Origin: Cladocopium goreaui
Lineage: Eukaryota > Sar > Dinophyceae > Suessiales > Symbiodiniaceae
Length of the DNA stretch: 64,000 bases
Direction of reading: 5' to 3'
Assembly (NCBI GenBank): GCA_947184155.2
Contig: CAMXCT020002347.1
Coordinates: 571,001 to 635,000 of the forward strand
Part shown: positions 35,136-46,300 of the stretch, piece after piece
How the letters are laid out: each line of letters begins with the position of its first letter
Numbering within the stretch: position 1 is the stretch's first letter
Made by a program: the position numbers and the translations under genes
The notes under the pieces: model-generated
Seen by the model: the letters and a program-made list of their open reading frames with translations, nothing else
Database searches by the model: none
What the model was told of the DNA's origin: nothing

Positions 35136-38100
35136 GATAACGTCAGTCCAAAACACTTGTTTTTGCAGTGTTTTCAATGCTCTGGCATCCAAAAACCCTG
35201 CAAAATCTTGCTATGTACAATGTTTTTTTTTCATTTTTGGCCGTTTTTCCATTGCCGGAAAGCTACCAAAATGACCCAAAATTCCATTTCAATACCCTCT
35301 TGCGCTCAGACACCCAAAAATCCTCGAAAAATGTCGAAAACACCACCATATTCTGGTCTCGGTGCGAAACCGTTTTTGGGCCCCCCCCCCCAGCTAAAGC
35401 TGATATAGCGACTGCTATATTAACAAATGTCATTGAGCATTTAGTGTTGCTGTTTTGCCCCCCAATAAGCACGCCTTCACCGCCAAAGCGGTGTGGGCGG
35501 ATTTACAAGATAATCGGTGTAATACCACACACCACATATGATCCCTGTACGAGTTCACCGGGTTAGGTTGGGGCCTCTGAATTTCTAATAGAAAATGTAG
35601 ATTGTATAAATTAGGGACCCACGAAAATCTAGCAACAGACATCAAACCAATTTGAAGTTTCCTAAAAAAATGGCAACGTACAATAAGTGCATTTTCGAAG
35701 CTATGTTTAGCATTTTCCTTAGAAAACACCGCCCTACTTGAATTACATAGTTTTGAAATTACGAAATCAAATATGTTAGAAACCACTTCAAGTTACTGCT
35801 CCCCTTTTCTAGAGCCCAACATCCAACCCATCGAATTTCCATCCCATTTCGACAAAAATTGGGTACTCCCGAATATGTCATGGTTTCGAACCTCGTTATC
35901 CCCATATTCGAGTTGCCATAAATTGGGTAATGATCACTGTTTTCAGACGCACCCAAATACATCCAAATATCTTATTGTTGGTTGTAATATGTTGTAATTC
36001 ATGCATGTACTAGAAAACAAAATGACCTGCCAGTGCCTCGAGAAAATCAAGGACCACGAGAAAATCTATGCACGTATTCCCAGAGATGCTAAAATTATGC
36101 TTGTGGATTTGGGGCACCTAAACTACCCAGAGATCAGGATCTTACGACTCAGAGGTCTCCACAAATCGTTCTGTAGAAAATTGGGGTAACTTCGGAAGCA
36201 TCATTTCAGCAAATTCGAGCTTTTCGAGTGACAGAAAATCAACCCTCCTTAGGGGGTTAGCCCCCCTGAAATCCTAGAGGAAATTCATACCGGTGTGACA
36301 AACCATCTAGATCGAGTTCAAGTGTTCCAACATGTTACAACTCAAATGTCATTTTAAACCTCGGCTTACCGCCCAGGATTGCTCGCAGCATCGGGGCTGG
36401 CTACACCACTGTGCGCCACGCCAGAGAGATTGCGGAGGTGTATGGTTCTGATTTGTTTTCGTGTCTTGACCATTTGATCCACCAACCCCAGGACGTGTTG
36501 AAGCTGATCTAAAATATCACCAAATATGATGGGTGAGTTAACCTTAAGATCAAGGGGGTGCCATCTCTTGCCCAACATCATCAAGATGCTATCTCTTGCC
36601 CAACATCATTACTTTTAAGGTCTACAGCCGAACGAGGTCTTCATGAACGTGCGTTGAAGGCTGGTCAATCACTACCATGTGAAGTATCTTTTCGCTCTAT
36701 CCCTGTGAAAAAGAGTGTGGATGACAACGACCTGGAAATGGTTGACTGGCCGTTCCTTTTGCCTCACAATTTCGTGGCTTGGATAACATGGTACAAATCA
36801 TGTTTGAGATAAGTACTCTTGGGTGTGTTTGAAGTTGTTATTACCCCGAAAGATCCCTTAATCCAGTCGCCCGGGTTGTGCTTTCCTAGGCCAAAGCGCT
36901 TGTGAGTGAGGGTCATCTCGATTGCCTGATCAACGATTTCACTGCTCTGACTGCTTATTGGCAAGGGATGGCTTCGGATTTCCCTAACCACCCTGTGGCA
37001 AGTGATAGGAGATGCTGGAACACATCGCTTGGGTGCACATTGTATTGCCACCCAATTGAATTAATATAGATTGTATTTTGTCGTTTTGGTTCTACAGCCA
37101 AGATTTTCTTCATCCAGAATGTAAGCAATCTTAGGTGACGAAATTGAGGTTCTCAATGACAGCTGGCTTTTCATCATGTGGACAAGCGACCATTGCCCCT
37201 ATAGAACGAACAGTGTTTGCAGTCGGTGGCCCATAGCGGTGTTTCCCAAGTCTCTCTACTACATGAACCCCGATGGCATTAATCTAACTGTTCAAGCGGC
37301 CACAGCTGAAATCGTGGAGTCTTTTAACAAGCTGAGCACCGATGGCATCAAACTTCGCACATTTCCATCCATGGGAAATGAACTCGTACTTTGGAACGAA
37401 TTCAGCAATGCTTTCAAAAAAGGTTTGTTATATTTACCCTCGACAAAAAAAGATATCAACCATTTTCACCAAATCAGGTAGGTCGACTCAAGCTATTCGT
37501 CATGGGATTTCGTGGAGATTGGAAAAGTTATGTCCAGGTGTTCAACTTGGTCAGGCATCCTGGTACAGATGAGGTTCGGTGAACAATGAGAAAAATGTTC
37601 AAACCCCGAAGTTTCCAATATGTTACAACTTTATTGGGAGTAACACGATCCCCTGAAGGTTTGCTACTTATGCAAAGCCACCAAAGGTGCCTCTGACATG
37701 AGCATGTGTTTCACTGACATTTCCCCTGGAGCTGCATGGATGGGGACATTTCTCCAAGAAAACCCTTGGGAGACAGTACCCCATTACACCCGACTGATCG
37801 GGTTCGACCTGCAAATGGTTGTACCGGACCTGCTGCATACTTTCAACCTCGGGATCGGACGAGACCTTGCTGGCTCCATACTCAAATCATTTTACAGGAT
37901 GATCGGGTGTTTGCTGGGGACACTATCCAATCGAGATTTGAAAATGCAACAGAATCCTTGAGAAGATTCGCAAAGGCTGGAAAACATATTCTCAAGCTCA
38001 AGAAGCTATCCAAATCGAAAATATGTTGGGAAACAAAAAAGTATCCCGAGCTGAAGAGTAGTGGCTCAGACTGCCATATCGTATGCACATGGCTAGAAGA

Positions 38101-38524
38101 TATTCTTCAACCGCACCAAAATGTTTATGGCGACTTCATGACACTACTTTGGACTTCCAATCGGTGCTTGAAGCTGCTATACAGCGCAGATTGGTTCTTG
38201 AAACTGGATGAAAAGCGCACTGTTGAAACCTTGAGTAGGATTTTCACATCAACCTACTTGATGCTTGCTCACAATTCTCTTCAAAACAACGAACTTCTTT
38301 GGAGAGTGCGACCCAAATTGCACATGTACTGGCACCTGAGCTTGTGGCGTAGACATGTGAACCCATCGAAGTACGCCTGTTGGATGGATGAGGACTGGCT
38401 TCGTAAGATTAGCAAGGTGATGCAGTTGACTTCAGTCAAAACTTCACAAAAAAGGGTGCTTCAGCGATGGTTGATGGCCGTGCCAATGAATTTGGCAAAA
38501 ATCAGAAACAGCTTGAACTCGTGA

Positions 38525-39126
38525 CAAACGCTAGCCTGGCAAAAAAACTGATTGTCCCCATGCACCATGGGGTCAGGCCGCAGTGCGGGATACGGTGAAT
38601 TTGGGGTCATTTTGGGATCTATTGGTCGACTTTGTATTTCTATGATTTTCTATGTATCAACAATTCATATCTTTTCAACCCACCAGTGTTGTATGCTCAA
38701 CTGTTCCTGGCAACTTTGTTTTTTTGAATGTATCAAACATGCGGAGATTCAACGGTCGAGCCATGATTGAGGTACGGCGTGGTAATATCAGGTATCAACC
38801 ATACATCGATATTTGCATGTTACCTGTAGGCCAGGTAACATGTTATAGAAATATCAGATAGTAAATGCTATAGACTTTCAATAATACATATTGGCCCAAG
38901 TCTCCAGTTTGTGATGAACATCACACCGTGAAAACGTGCTTTTGTGACAAAACATATTTCCTTGAGAAACTGTTTTGGCATGAGGATGGCAGCAGTGAAA
39001 AACATAAATTGTTGATGCTTGGGCATGATGGAATGTCTATACGGCATACATCCACCTCTGACACCAGAAGCGCTTACCATTTTCTGGATCGTGTGGTCAA
39101 TATGGTTTTTGACCTATGGTAATCAA
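38525..39126. other. No gene; one strong hairpin
   Basis: CATGTTACCTG at 38,816-38,826 and CAGGTAACATG at 38,832-38,842 are perfect 11-bp arms around a 5-base loop. CCGTGAAAACGTG occurs at 38,927-38,939. Nothing else is recognised. Confidence 0.5.
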
Positions 39127-39214
39127 AAACGTGAAAACGTGAAAACCGTGAAATTCACACCCCCCCGCCCGTGAAAACCCATTTGGCCGTGAAAAGCGCA
39201 TTTGGCCGTGAAAA
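39127..39214 (+). repeat. Right-end CCGTGAAAA array
   Basis: Contains ACGTGAAAACGTGAAAACC, CCGTGAAATTCACAC, CCCGTGAAAACC and two copies of CATTTGGCCGTGAAAA, about 50 bases from the right target copy. Confidence 0.85.
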
Positions 39215-39267
39215 TATCATTTGGATACCTCGTCACCCAAAAGGTGATCGATGGCGGTTTGGCCTCC

Positions 39268-39281
39268 AAAAAGGTGATCGA
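39268..39281 (+). repeat. Right 14-bp target site duplication of nested insertion
   Basis: AAAAAGGTGATCGA, identical to 20,730-20,743. The Gag-Pol frame resumes with ATGAACCTCCAG directly after it. Confidence 0.85.
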
Positions 39282-40352
39282 ATGAACCTCCAGGTTCTGA
39301 TCAGGTTCGACATCGAGGACGGTGAGGTATCCAGGGAGGTCTTCGTGGAGAACTATGTTCAACATGTCGAGGGTCGATATGGCAAAAGGGGTAACACGAT
39401 GTGTATCACTGTTCCTGTTGAAGAAAGAGATAAGAGATTCATATTGGATTCTGGAAGTGGTCATGATCTTATCTCATCCACACGAATAAGTAGAATGGAT
39501 CTCCCAACATATGATGATAAAGTCGTCAACTTCCATACAGCAAACGGGGTAACATGTTCGACCAAACGATCAAGTATCAAGTTCGAGGCATTCAACGAAC
39601 CAGCAGAAGCTCACATCCTGGAAGACACGCCTTCCGTAATCTCCATGGGCAAGCGGTGCGTTGACCTTGGCTACTCGTTCGTATGGCCGACTGGGAAAAC
39701 TCCTTTCATGTTAGATCCCAATGGCAACATCATCGAAATGACTGTCAAAGACTACATTCCTTATGTGAGCGTCGATCAAGAGAAGAGAAAGCTAAAATCA
39801 TCCTGCGTGGAAAAGATCATGGCAGTTCTTGATGATGAGTGCTCAACGTCAGAAGGCGAAGGTCTTTTGGTTATTGATGGAGAGAGTGGGGATGAGCTTG
39901 AGGATCTTTCCGACGCCGTTGGACGATCCGATGGTGAATCCCCCAAGAAATCAATAAAGAAACGTAAGAAAGCAAAGTTGAGAGGTGATCAACATGAAGT
40001 AGCTGTTGGAAGTGATGCAGGTGATGCTGAGGAAATGTCGTGCCATGCCGATGACTATGCCGAGTTTGACGATGACGGGTACGAGCCCAGCATTGGACCG
40101 GATGATGTCGATGAAGATCATCAAGTTGAGGTTGAAGAGATTCCTGAAGATGGAGGAGGTGAAGATGACGACGATGTCATTGATGTTGATGATGAAGATG
40201 GAGGAGTCCGATTGAGTAAGAGGGGAACTTTGAAGAATGAGGCAAGATCAAAGGTTCATCTTCTAACTCATCGCTATAAGAACCCATACTGTGAGTCGTG
40301 CGTGCGTGCCAAGATGAAGCACAGGAAGACGTTCAGAAGCATACTCCGATGA
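39282..40352 (+). CDS. Gag-Pol continued: protease and pre-integrase region
   Basis: This continues the Gag frame from 20,743. The aspartic protease core is at residues 54-60 of this segment (ILDSGSG, Asp codon 39,447-39,449), with a second protease-like signature around ISMGKRCVDLGYSFVW. A long acidic linker (many Asp/Glu, 39,820-40,200) leads to a pre-integrase zinc-binding region (HLLTHRY...CESC, 40,256-40,310). The frame ends in TGA at 40,350-40,352 because the integrase core is deleted. Just upstream of that stop another frame (+1) reads SDDAPQFDKA, the region of the second integrase Asp, and runs into the next ORF. The first catalytic Asp and its surroundings are absent. Confidence 0.8.
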   Translation: MNLQVLIRFDIEDGEVSREVFVENYVQHVEGRYGKRGNTMCITVPVEERDKRFILDSGSGHDLISSTRISRMDLPTYDDKVVNFHTANGVTCSTKRSSIKFEAFNEPAEAHILEDTPSVISMGKRCVDLGYSFVWPTGKTPFMLDPNGNIIEMTVKDYIPYVSVDQEKRKLKSSCVEKIMAVLDDECSTSEGEGLLVIDGESGDELEDLSDAVGRSDGESPKKSIKKRKKAKLRGDQHEVAVGSDAGDAEEMSCHADDYAEFDDDGYEPSIGPDDVDEDHQVEVEEIPEDGGGEDDDDVIDVDDEDGGVRLSKRGTLKNEARSKVHLLTHRYKNPYCESCVRAKMKHRKTFRSILR

Positions 40353-40374
40353 TGCCCCGCAGTTCGACAAGGCC

Positions 40375-43300
40375 ATGAAGATCCTGAAGATCCCAATGGA
40401 CACATCATTGGCCGGAAAGACCAAGCACAACTCACTTGCAGAAAGAACTAACCAGTTTGTGCTCGTGGCAACCACGACATGCCTACTTGAAGCAGGAATT
40501 CCACCGTGCTTCTGGATGTACGCTATCAGATGCGTAAGCCACCTGCTCAACATCGAGCCCAACGATGATGAGGTAAGTTCTTGGTGCAAACTTCATGGAG
40601 AAGAATTCAAAGGGAAGATGATACCTTTTGGTGCCCTCGTGTACTTCAAGCCCAGTGGTTCACGTGAACGAGAACAACAACACAAGTTTGACCCCATGGG
40701 AATTCCCGGAGTGTTCGCCGGGTACTCCATCGGCCCCGGGCTCCATTGGTCGAGAAAGTACAGGGTATGGGCATTATGTGATTGGAGTAAACAGAACTTG
40801 GCTTATGACGCTGAGAAACCCGTCGCCAAATTGAGGACTCCGCACTACACCGAAAGGGTAGAACTAAAAGAACCTCTTGAATTCCCATGCAAGTCAGAGT
40901 ATGAAAGATTTAATGTTTCCATTGAGGGACTAAAAGTAAAAGATCGTCTTGAAGGAAACCCCGAAATCCTACCGCCACCTCCTCCGGATGATGGTGATGA
41001 CGATGAAGATGGAGGTGATGACGATGGTCATGGTGGTGATGGTGTACCTTCGTCGAAGGTCCCACAAGAAAAGACTGAAGGGGAGTTGGAAGCTGAAAGA
41101 CTCCTTGGTGAAGTATCTGAAAGAATGGGACCACCGGGTATCGACAAGCCCGCACATCCAGACCTTCATGTTCCAAAAGGAGGGCCAGAACACTACTCCA
41201 TTGGAAAGGCCGGGGATGGGGTTGTATACCTGAATGACGACGGTGAATGGGTGAAGCTCAATGCTCGCGGTCATCCATATCGTATTGACGAACGTGGTTT
41301 TCGCAGAATATCAACTACTCCTAGGCCATCAAAATATACCCCTGACGAGTGGAGGAAGATGTCACCGACCGTCAGAAAGGGCATCGCCAAGGCCGAAGAG
41401 AAGAAGGTTGAAGCTGAAGAAGAAAAGAAGAAGAGCGAGGCGAAAATCAAGGAGAGTGAAGAGCGAGCAAAGAGAAAAGAAGAAAAGAAGAAGGCAAAAG
41501 AAGCCAAGAAAGCCAAATCTTCCAAGAAAGACGACAAAGATGATCATGTTTCTGGAGTAGCCATGTCCCAAGACTACGTCCGAAGGGGCAAAGTTTTCCA
41601 ATATGGTAAAGGGTCCACTTCTCTCGTCGGGAGAGGGATTCCTGCCCTTGCCCCATGCAATTCTGATCTATCAGACACTGATGTACCTGATGATGATGAC
41701 TTCTTGATGGAGTGGGATGAATGGTCTGAGACCGAGAATGGCAGGGGGCCGAAGGCTACTTGGAACAACGACAAAGTGTATGACTTCAACCAGGGGAAAG
41801 TGGTGGCTGCTGCGACCTTGCACAACCCCGACGAAGTACCCCAAGACGCTCGTGGCCTCAGTGATGTTTTCCATCCATTTCCATGCATGCCATGCATTAA
41901 TCATTGTGATGATCATCGAGAAAAGATAGTATCAAATGGTGATGGAATCAATATCAACAAGATGTTCAACACTGCAGTTGCAAGGCCTGTTGGTCGAAAG
42001 GAAATGACGGAAAACAATGAAGCACGTAAGGCCATGAGGAAAGAATGGTTAGGTCAACATGCTGCTGGAGTCTATGATTTCAGTGTTATAAGGGAATATG
42101 ATGACGTTGTTCGAGAAGCAAAAGCAAACAAGACAGAGGTTCACATGGCCAGAGTACATGGAATTTGTGTTGAGAAGAACTACCAGTTGCCTGCAGGAAG
42201 CCCTAGTAGGAAGTTCAAAGGCCGAGGTGTCTTACTTGGTAATCAGGTGAAGAACCAATTCTGGGAGGCTGCTTTCTTCCAAGACTTGGGCAATTCTCCA
42301 GCTACTTTTGAGGCATCGAGATGGGCTGATTTCTATGGGTGTCTTCCGGGCCATAATGTAAAACTTGCCGACGCTATTCAAGCATACATTCAGGCAAAAT
42401 TAACCGGACCACCATGTTGGGTTGAGCTACCCGAAGATGCTTGGCCAGACGATGTCGATATTCGAAAACTCCGTAGGCCAGTTGTAAGGTTGGTTAAAGC
42501 TTTGTACGGCCACCCCGATTCGGGAACAATGTGGGAACAACATTGTGATCGGAATGTTCGAGAACTCGACTTCGTTCCTGTTGGAGAAGAATGGCCTTCT
42601 ATGTATTTTCATAAGAAACTAAAGCTACTTCTTGTCATCTATGTAGATGACTTAAAGCTGGCAGGACCGGAAGAGAACCTGACTAAGGGTTGGGAGATGC
42701 TCAGATCAAAACTCAACATCGAGCCCGAGACTGACTTGGGGCTCTACCTTGGTTGTGTTTTGAGAAAGGGATCTACCAAACTTCATGATGGTACCCCGGT
42801 ATCGACCATGACCTATGACATGGAAGGTTTGCTGAAACTGTCGGTTGAGAAGTACTTGGACATTGTTGGAAAAGATACGAAGCTGAAACACGTATCCACT
42901 CCAAGTTTACCTGAAGAAACAAAGAAACATAAGTCTAGAGCACCATGTCCCGGGAGCCCCAAGAATAAGAAAGTATGTCCATGGTGTACTCATGAATTTG
43001 ATCCGGACGCTCCATTGTTTTATGAACAAGGAACCCAAGGGGAAGACGTCTCGCCTGGGGAGTCTGAGAGAGGTGCATTGGCACCACACGCTGCCAGCGT
43101 GCTGATGAAGCTGCTGCACGCAGCAAGGATTGCTCGTTTCGATCTGCTTCGTTCCATTAATTCCCTGGCCAGGAATGTAACAAAGTGGACCATTGATGAC
43201 GATGCAAAGTTGTATCACTTGATGTGCTACGTGAATTCCAGCCTATCTAAGAGAATGACCGGATGGGTTGGGGACAACTTCAATGACTTGACATTGTCTT

Positions 43301-46300
43301 TATTTGCTGATGCTGATTTTGCAGGGTGTGCCCAATCTTTGAGATCTACTTCAGGGTCTCATATGCATATTCAGGGTAACCACACACGGTTTCCTTTGTC
43401 CGGGGGCAGCAAACGGCAAGGATGTGTAAGCCATTCAACGCCTGAGGCTGAAATCGTGGCAGCCGATGTCACCCTCCGTACTATGGGTTTGCCCGCTATG
43501 AGCATTTGGGAAACGCTGACGGGAAAGTCGCCCAAATTATTGTTCCATGATGACAATCAGGGCATGATAGGTGTAGTCAGGTCGGGTCGTAACCCCACTA
43601 TGCGGCATCTTGAGAGGACCCATGGCATAGCCATTACCTCCCTCCATGAACATTTTACTCGGGAGAACTACGTACTCATGTATGAGGTGACCTCGAAAAT
43701 GGCCGCTGACATTCACACCAAAGGTTTCAAGAATCCGTTGGCATGGAAAAGAGCATGTATGCTCATCAATCTGTTGGACCCTGGTGACATCGGTACGAAG
43801 GATCTGCTCGATATGGTCTCACCCACCACGGATGTCGATACCACTGTCCGACAAGTGTTTCAAACCAAAACTCAAGATGTTCCAAATTTTCCATATACCG
43901 AAATACCTATTCTACCACCTGAGGTGTATCAGAAGGGTCTTTCTGGTAAAGAACAAACACAAAAACTACCTGGCATGGATCCCATACTGGTTGTTAAGAC
44001 GCCAACCTTCTTTAGAAAACGACCACCTGGTGTATCATTGCCCCATGACTGTTTGAGAAGTACCTGGATACTTTCTCATGGCAAATGGATCAAGGTTGAG
44101 GATCGAGTTCCACCCGTTCAGCAACAAGACCGTTTCGATCAATGGGTAGAACGAGCTTGTTTCCAATACCATCCGTGTCAATCTAGTATATCGCCGTCGG
44201 TGATTACTAGGCAATCAGCCGGCATTGTCTCACCGGGACACCCGGCGTCAACAGCACGACAAGGGCTCCATGCTGTCGCGGTGCCGACTCGTCAGACTCC
44301 AGTCCTGAAGTATCCTCAGTTAACTGTGGGGGTGGGTCAACTATTTTGTCATCAATCCCATGGAAATGAACCTACAACCATTCATGCAGCTCCTTGTGGT
44401 ACTGCTCGGGTGATCAACACGCTTCTTCGAGTTGTTCATGGGGGGAGTTCTGGATGGGGTAGTCTTCCAATGGGATTTCCTCCGTCGGGGGACCCCAATG
44501 ATGATCCATATCCTACAGAAAACAAAGATCCCAATCGACGACGAATTATCTTTGCCGGTGGTGATGAAATTGCTGGTAGAGTGTCAAGGGACAAAGCTTA
44601 TAACCCCATGACTTCGTCAAGGAAAGGAAAGAAGATATCTAAAAGCGAGCGCGATCAGGATAAATGGGTGTGGAAGGATGAAACTACATTGACGAGAGTG
44701 CACAAGGTACCGAGAAGAAAGATGTTTACCCCCAAAGAGGCTGACTTTCTACCATGTAAGCTGAGACGGTTTAGAGATGAACGGGAAACCAACCAAGTGT
44801 TTCAGTCAAGTGGGAGGTTAATCCACGACTCATGGAGATTGGCGGGGAATAACATCGAGAAGACCAATAAAAGAAATGAATTCTGGACGGGGACCACTAC
44901 CTTCAAGATCATATCCAACGCAGACATCAATGATGTGATGGACAGCGGGTCTGATGTGGAGGACAGGGCATCGTGCCAGGACACTGTGGTCACCTGTATC
45001 CTTGATGGAAACATGAAAATCATTCCTTTGGATGACATGTTTATAGCCCATCATTACAAGCTGAAGCATGAGACCAGAAAACAAAATGATTGGGATATTC
45101 AGATGACACTCCACCGGAAGAATGGTAAGACTCTGACGTACCATTTCAAGCAATCTTATGCTGATTTTCTCGGAAAAGTACTCGATGACATTGTCATATC
45201 ACTCAACCTCTATGAGATGAAAGATGATGTCCCATGTTTGCTCCTCATGTGTGCTGAAACGCAAAGTATCATCACAAAGATTCACAGACAAAGTCGGTTC
45301 AAGATGATGCATGTGGTCACAATTACCGAAGATGACAACCTGATGTCCAACTACGGAAGGGCGAAATGGAGACGTTGCATCAGAGGTCCTAGTGACTGCG
45401 TGTTCTTTGCTGGACCTTGCACCGGTGGTTCACCGTGGAATCGTTTGAACAAAAACGTGAGTGAGGTCACAGCACACAACATCAGAATGAAAGCGTTTCT
45501 GTATTGGGAGTTATGGGAAGAGTTCACATTGTGTCTGCAACGTGTACATGTCTTGCATGCTATGGCATTGTTGGAACTACCTCGGGGATGCGACTATTGG
45601 AATGATGAGAGAATGAAGTTTCTGATTAGTGGGACCCAATCAACTGTGCATGACTTTGATGGATGCATGTATGGTTTGACATCAAAATTCAAAGATGTTG
45701 GGACCGCCATCAAGAAACCATGGAGGATCGTATCGTGGGGGGTCAAGTTCTTTGACTTGCATGCGAAATGTGATGGCTCACACATCCACGGTCAATGTGC
45801 GGGTAGGGAAACACGTGCAACGCAATTATATACCGAGAAGATTGTCAGATGTATTCTTCGGGGTGTCACAAACCAAATGTTGATCAACAACGCTTATGGA
45901 AGGAGATATCGACCAAAGGTATTAGATGAGGTAGATCACCATAAGTCGAAATCATGTGCTTGTGTCATTGTGAACGACTATGAATGCGATGTTTATGAGA
46001 AGACCATCAATGAACAACTATTCATTAACTTCATCACCCAACGAGGCGGTGTGAAGGTGAAGCTGAGGCTGTATCCACGTCGTGGATCGCTATTGGCAGA
46101 TCCGGATCCCGTTAGAGGTAGATTGAAGGTGAAGTTAGGCTGCTACCTGCGTCGTGGGTGCGCCTTGACGGATCCGGATTCTCCTTGCCTAATCTCGGTC
46201 TTCGCAATGGCTGGAGTCGACCTTGTGATCCCATCTGCGGCCAAAGGCATTGGCTCACTGAAATCAACTTTGTCCCTCATCAAGGAGAAGAACCAGGAGC

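Larger units (their letters stand above)
34247..35500. mobile_element. 1.25-kb MITE-like insertion with hairpin ends
   Basis: Comparison with copy A shows 1,254 extra bases between ATTCAC (34,241-34,246) and ATTTAC (35,501-35,506), a likely 6-bp target duplication with one difference. Near each end lies CCGCCCACACCGC, direct at 34,266-34,278 and reverse-complemented at 35,488-35,500. Each end also holds a short hairpin: CACCCC/GGGGTG at 34,244-34,264 and CACCGC/GCGGTG at 35,478-35,493. It is non-coding and carries its own tandem arrays. Confidence 0.65.
34173..36294 (+). repeat. 0.9-kb dispersed repeat, copy B (interrupted)
   Basis: 34,173-34,246 and 35,501-36,294 together match copy A (23,316-24,200) from TGGCGTTGCGTTCGAAGG to TCATACCGGT, with small indels. 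The two halves are separated by the 1.25-kb insertion described next. Confidence 0.8.
33756..38524 (+). pseudogene. Nested gene 5: possible DDE-transposase-like gene, broken
   Basis: Pieces: about 33,756-33,840 (CAGIFLDDERWMAADSLP); 34,053-34,112 (GELFPQAQSLLRDQLDVAFL, donor GTAAGG); about 36,376-36,512 (YTTVRHAREIAEVYGSDLF); 36,615-36,795 (GLHERALKAGQSLPCEVSFR); 36,890-37,065 (GHLDCLINDFTALTAYWQGM); about 37,120-37,480 (ILGDEIEVLNDSW); 37,484-37,572 (FRGDWKSYVQVFNLV); 37,659-38,524 (VCYLCKATKG, VVPDLLHTFNLGIGRD, then PKLHMYWHLSLWRRHVNPSK). The final exon shifts frame near 37,885-37,895. The order GDW, C-x2-C (37,662-37,673), D-x2-H (37,827-37,838) recalls CMC/Plavaka/KDZ-type DDE transposases. 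That link is inference from pattern only. Repeat copy B and the MITE lie in the intron between 34,113 and 36,375. Confidence 0.45.
20744..39267 (+). mobile_element. 18.5-kb nested insertion of unknown class
   Basis: Flanked by the 14-bp direct repeat AAAAAGGTGATCGA and interrupting gag-pol. Both ends carry short arrays of TTTGGCCGTGAAAA in the same orientation, with a third array near the middle (29,352-29,431), dividing the insert into two modules of 8.6 and 9.8 kb. All recognisable genes are on the plus strand, have introns, and are partly decayed. There is no LTR, no gag-pol and no poly-A tail. A second partial copy of the target word (AAAAGGTGATCGA, 39,239-39,251) lies just inside the right end, giving a 29-30 bp tandem step there. 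A large intron-bearing DNA transposon, or a composite of several, is the best guess. Confidence 0.7.

Noticed and set aside
23316..36294. Repeat copies A and B as LTRs of the nested insertion
   Set aside because: They are not at the insertion ends, no gag or pol lies between them, and they have no TG/CA ends, primer site or purine tract.
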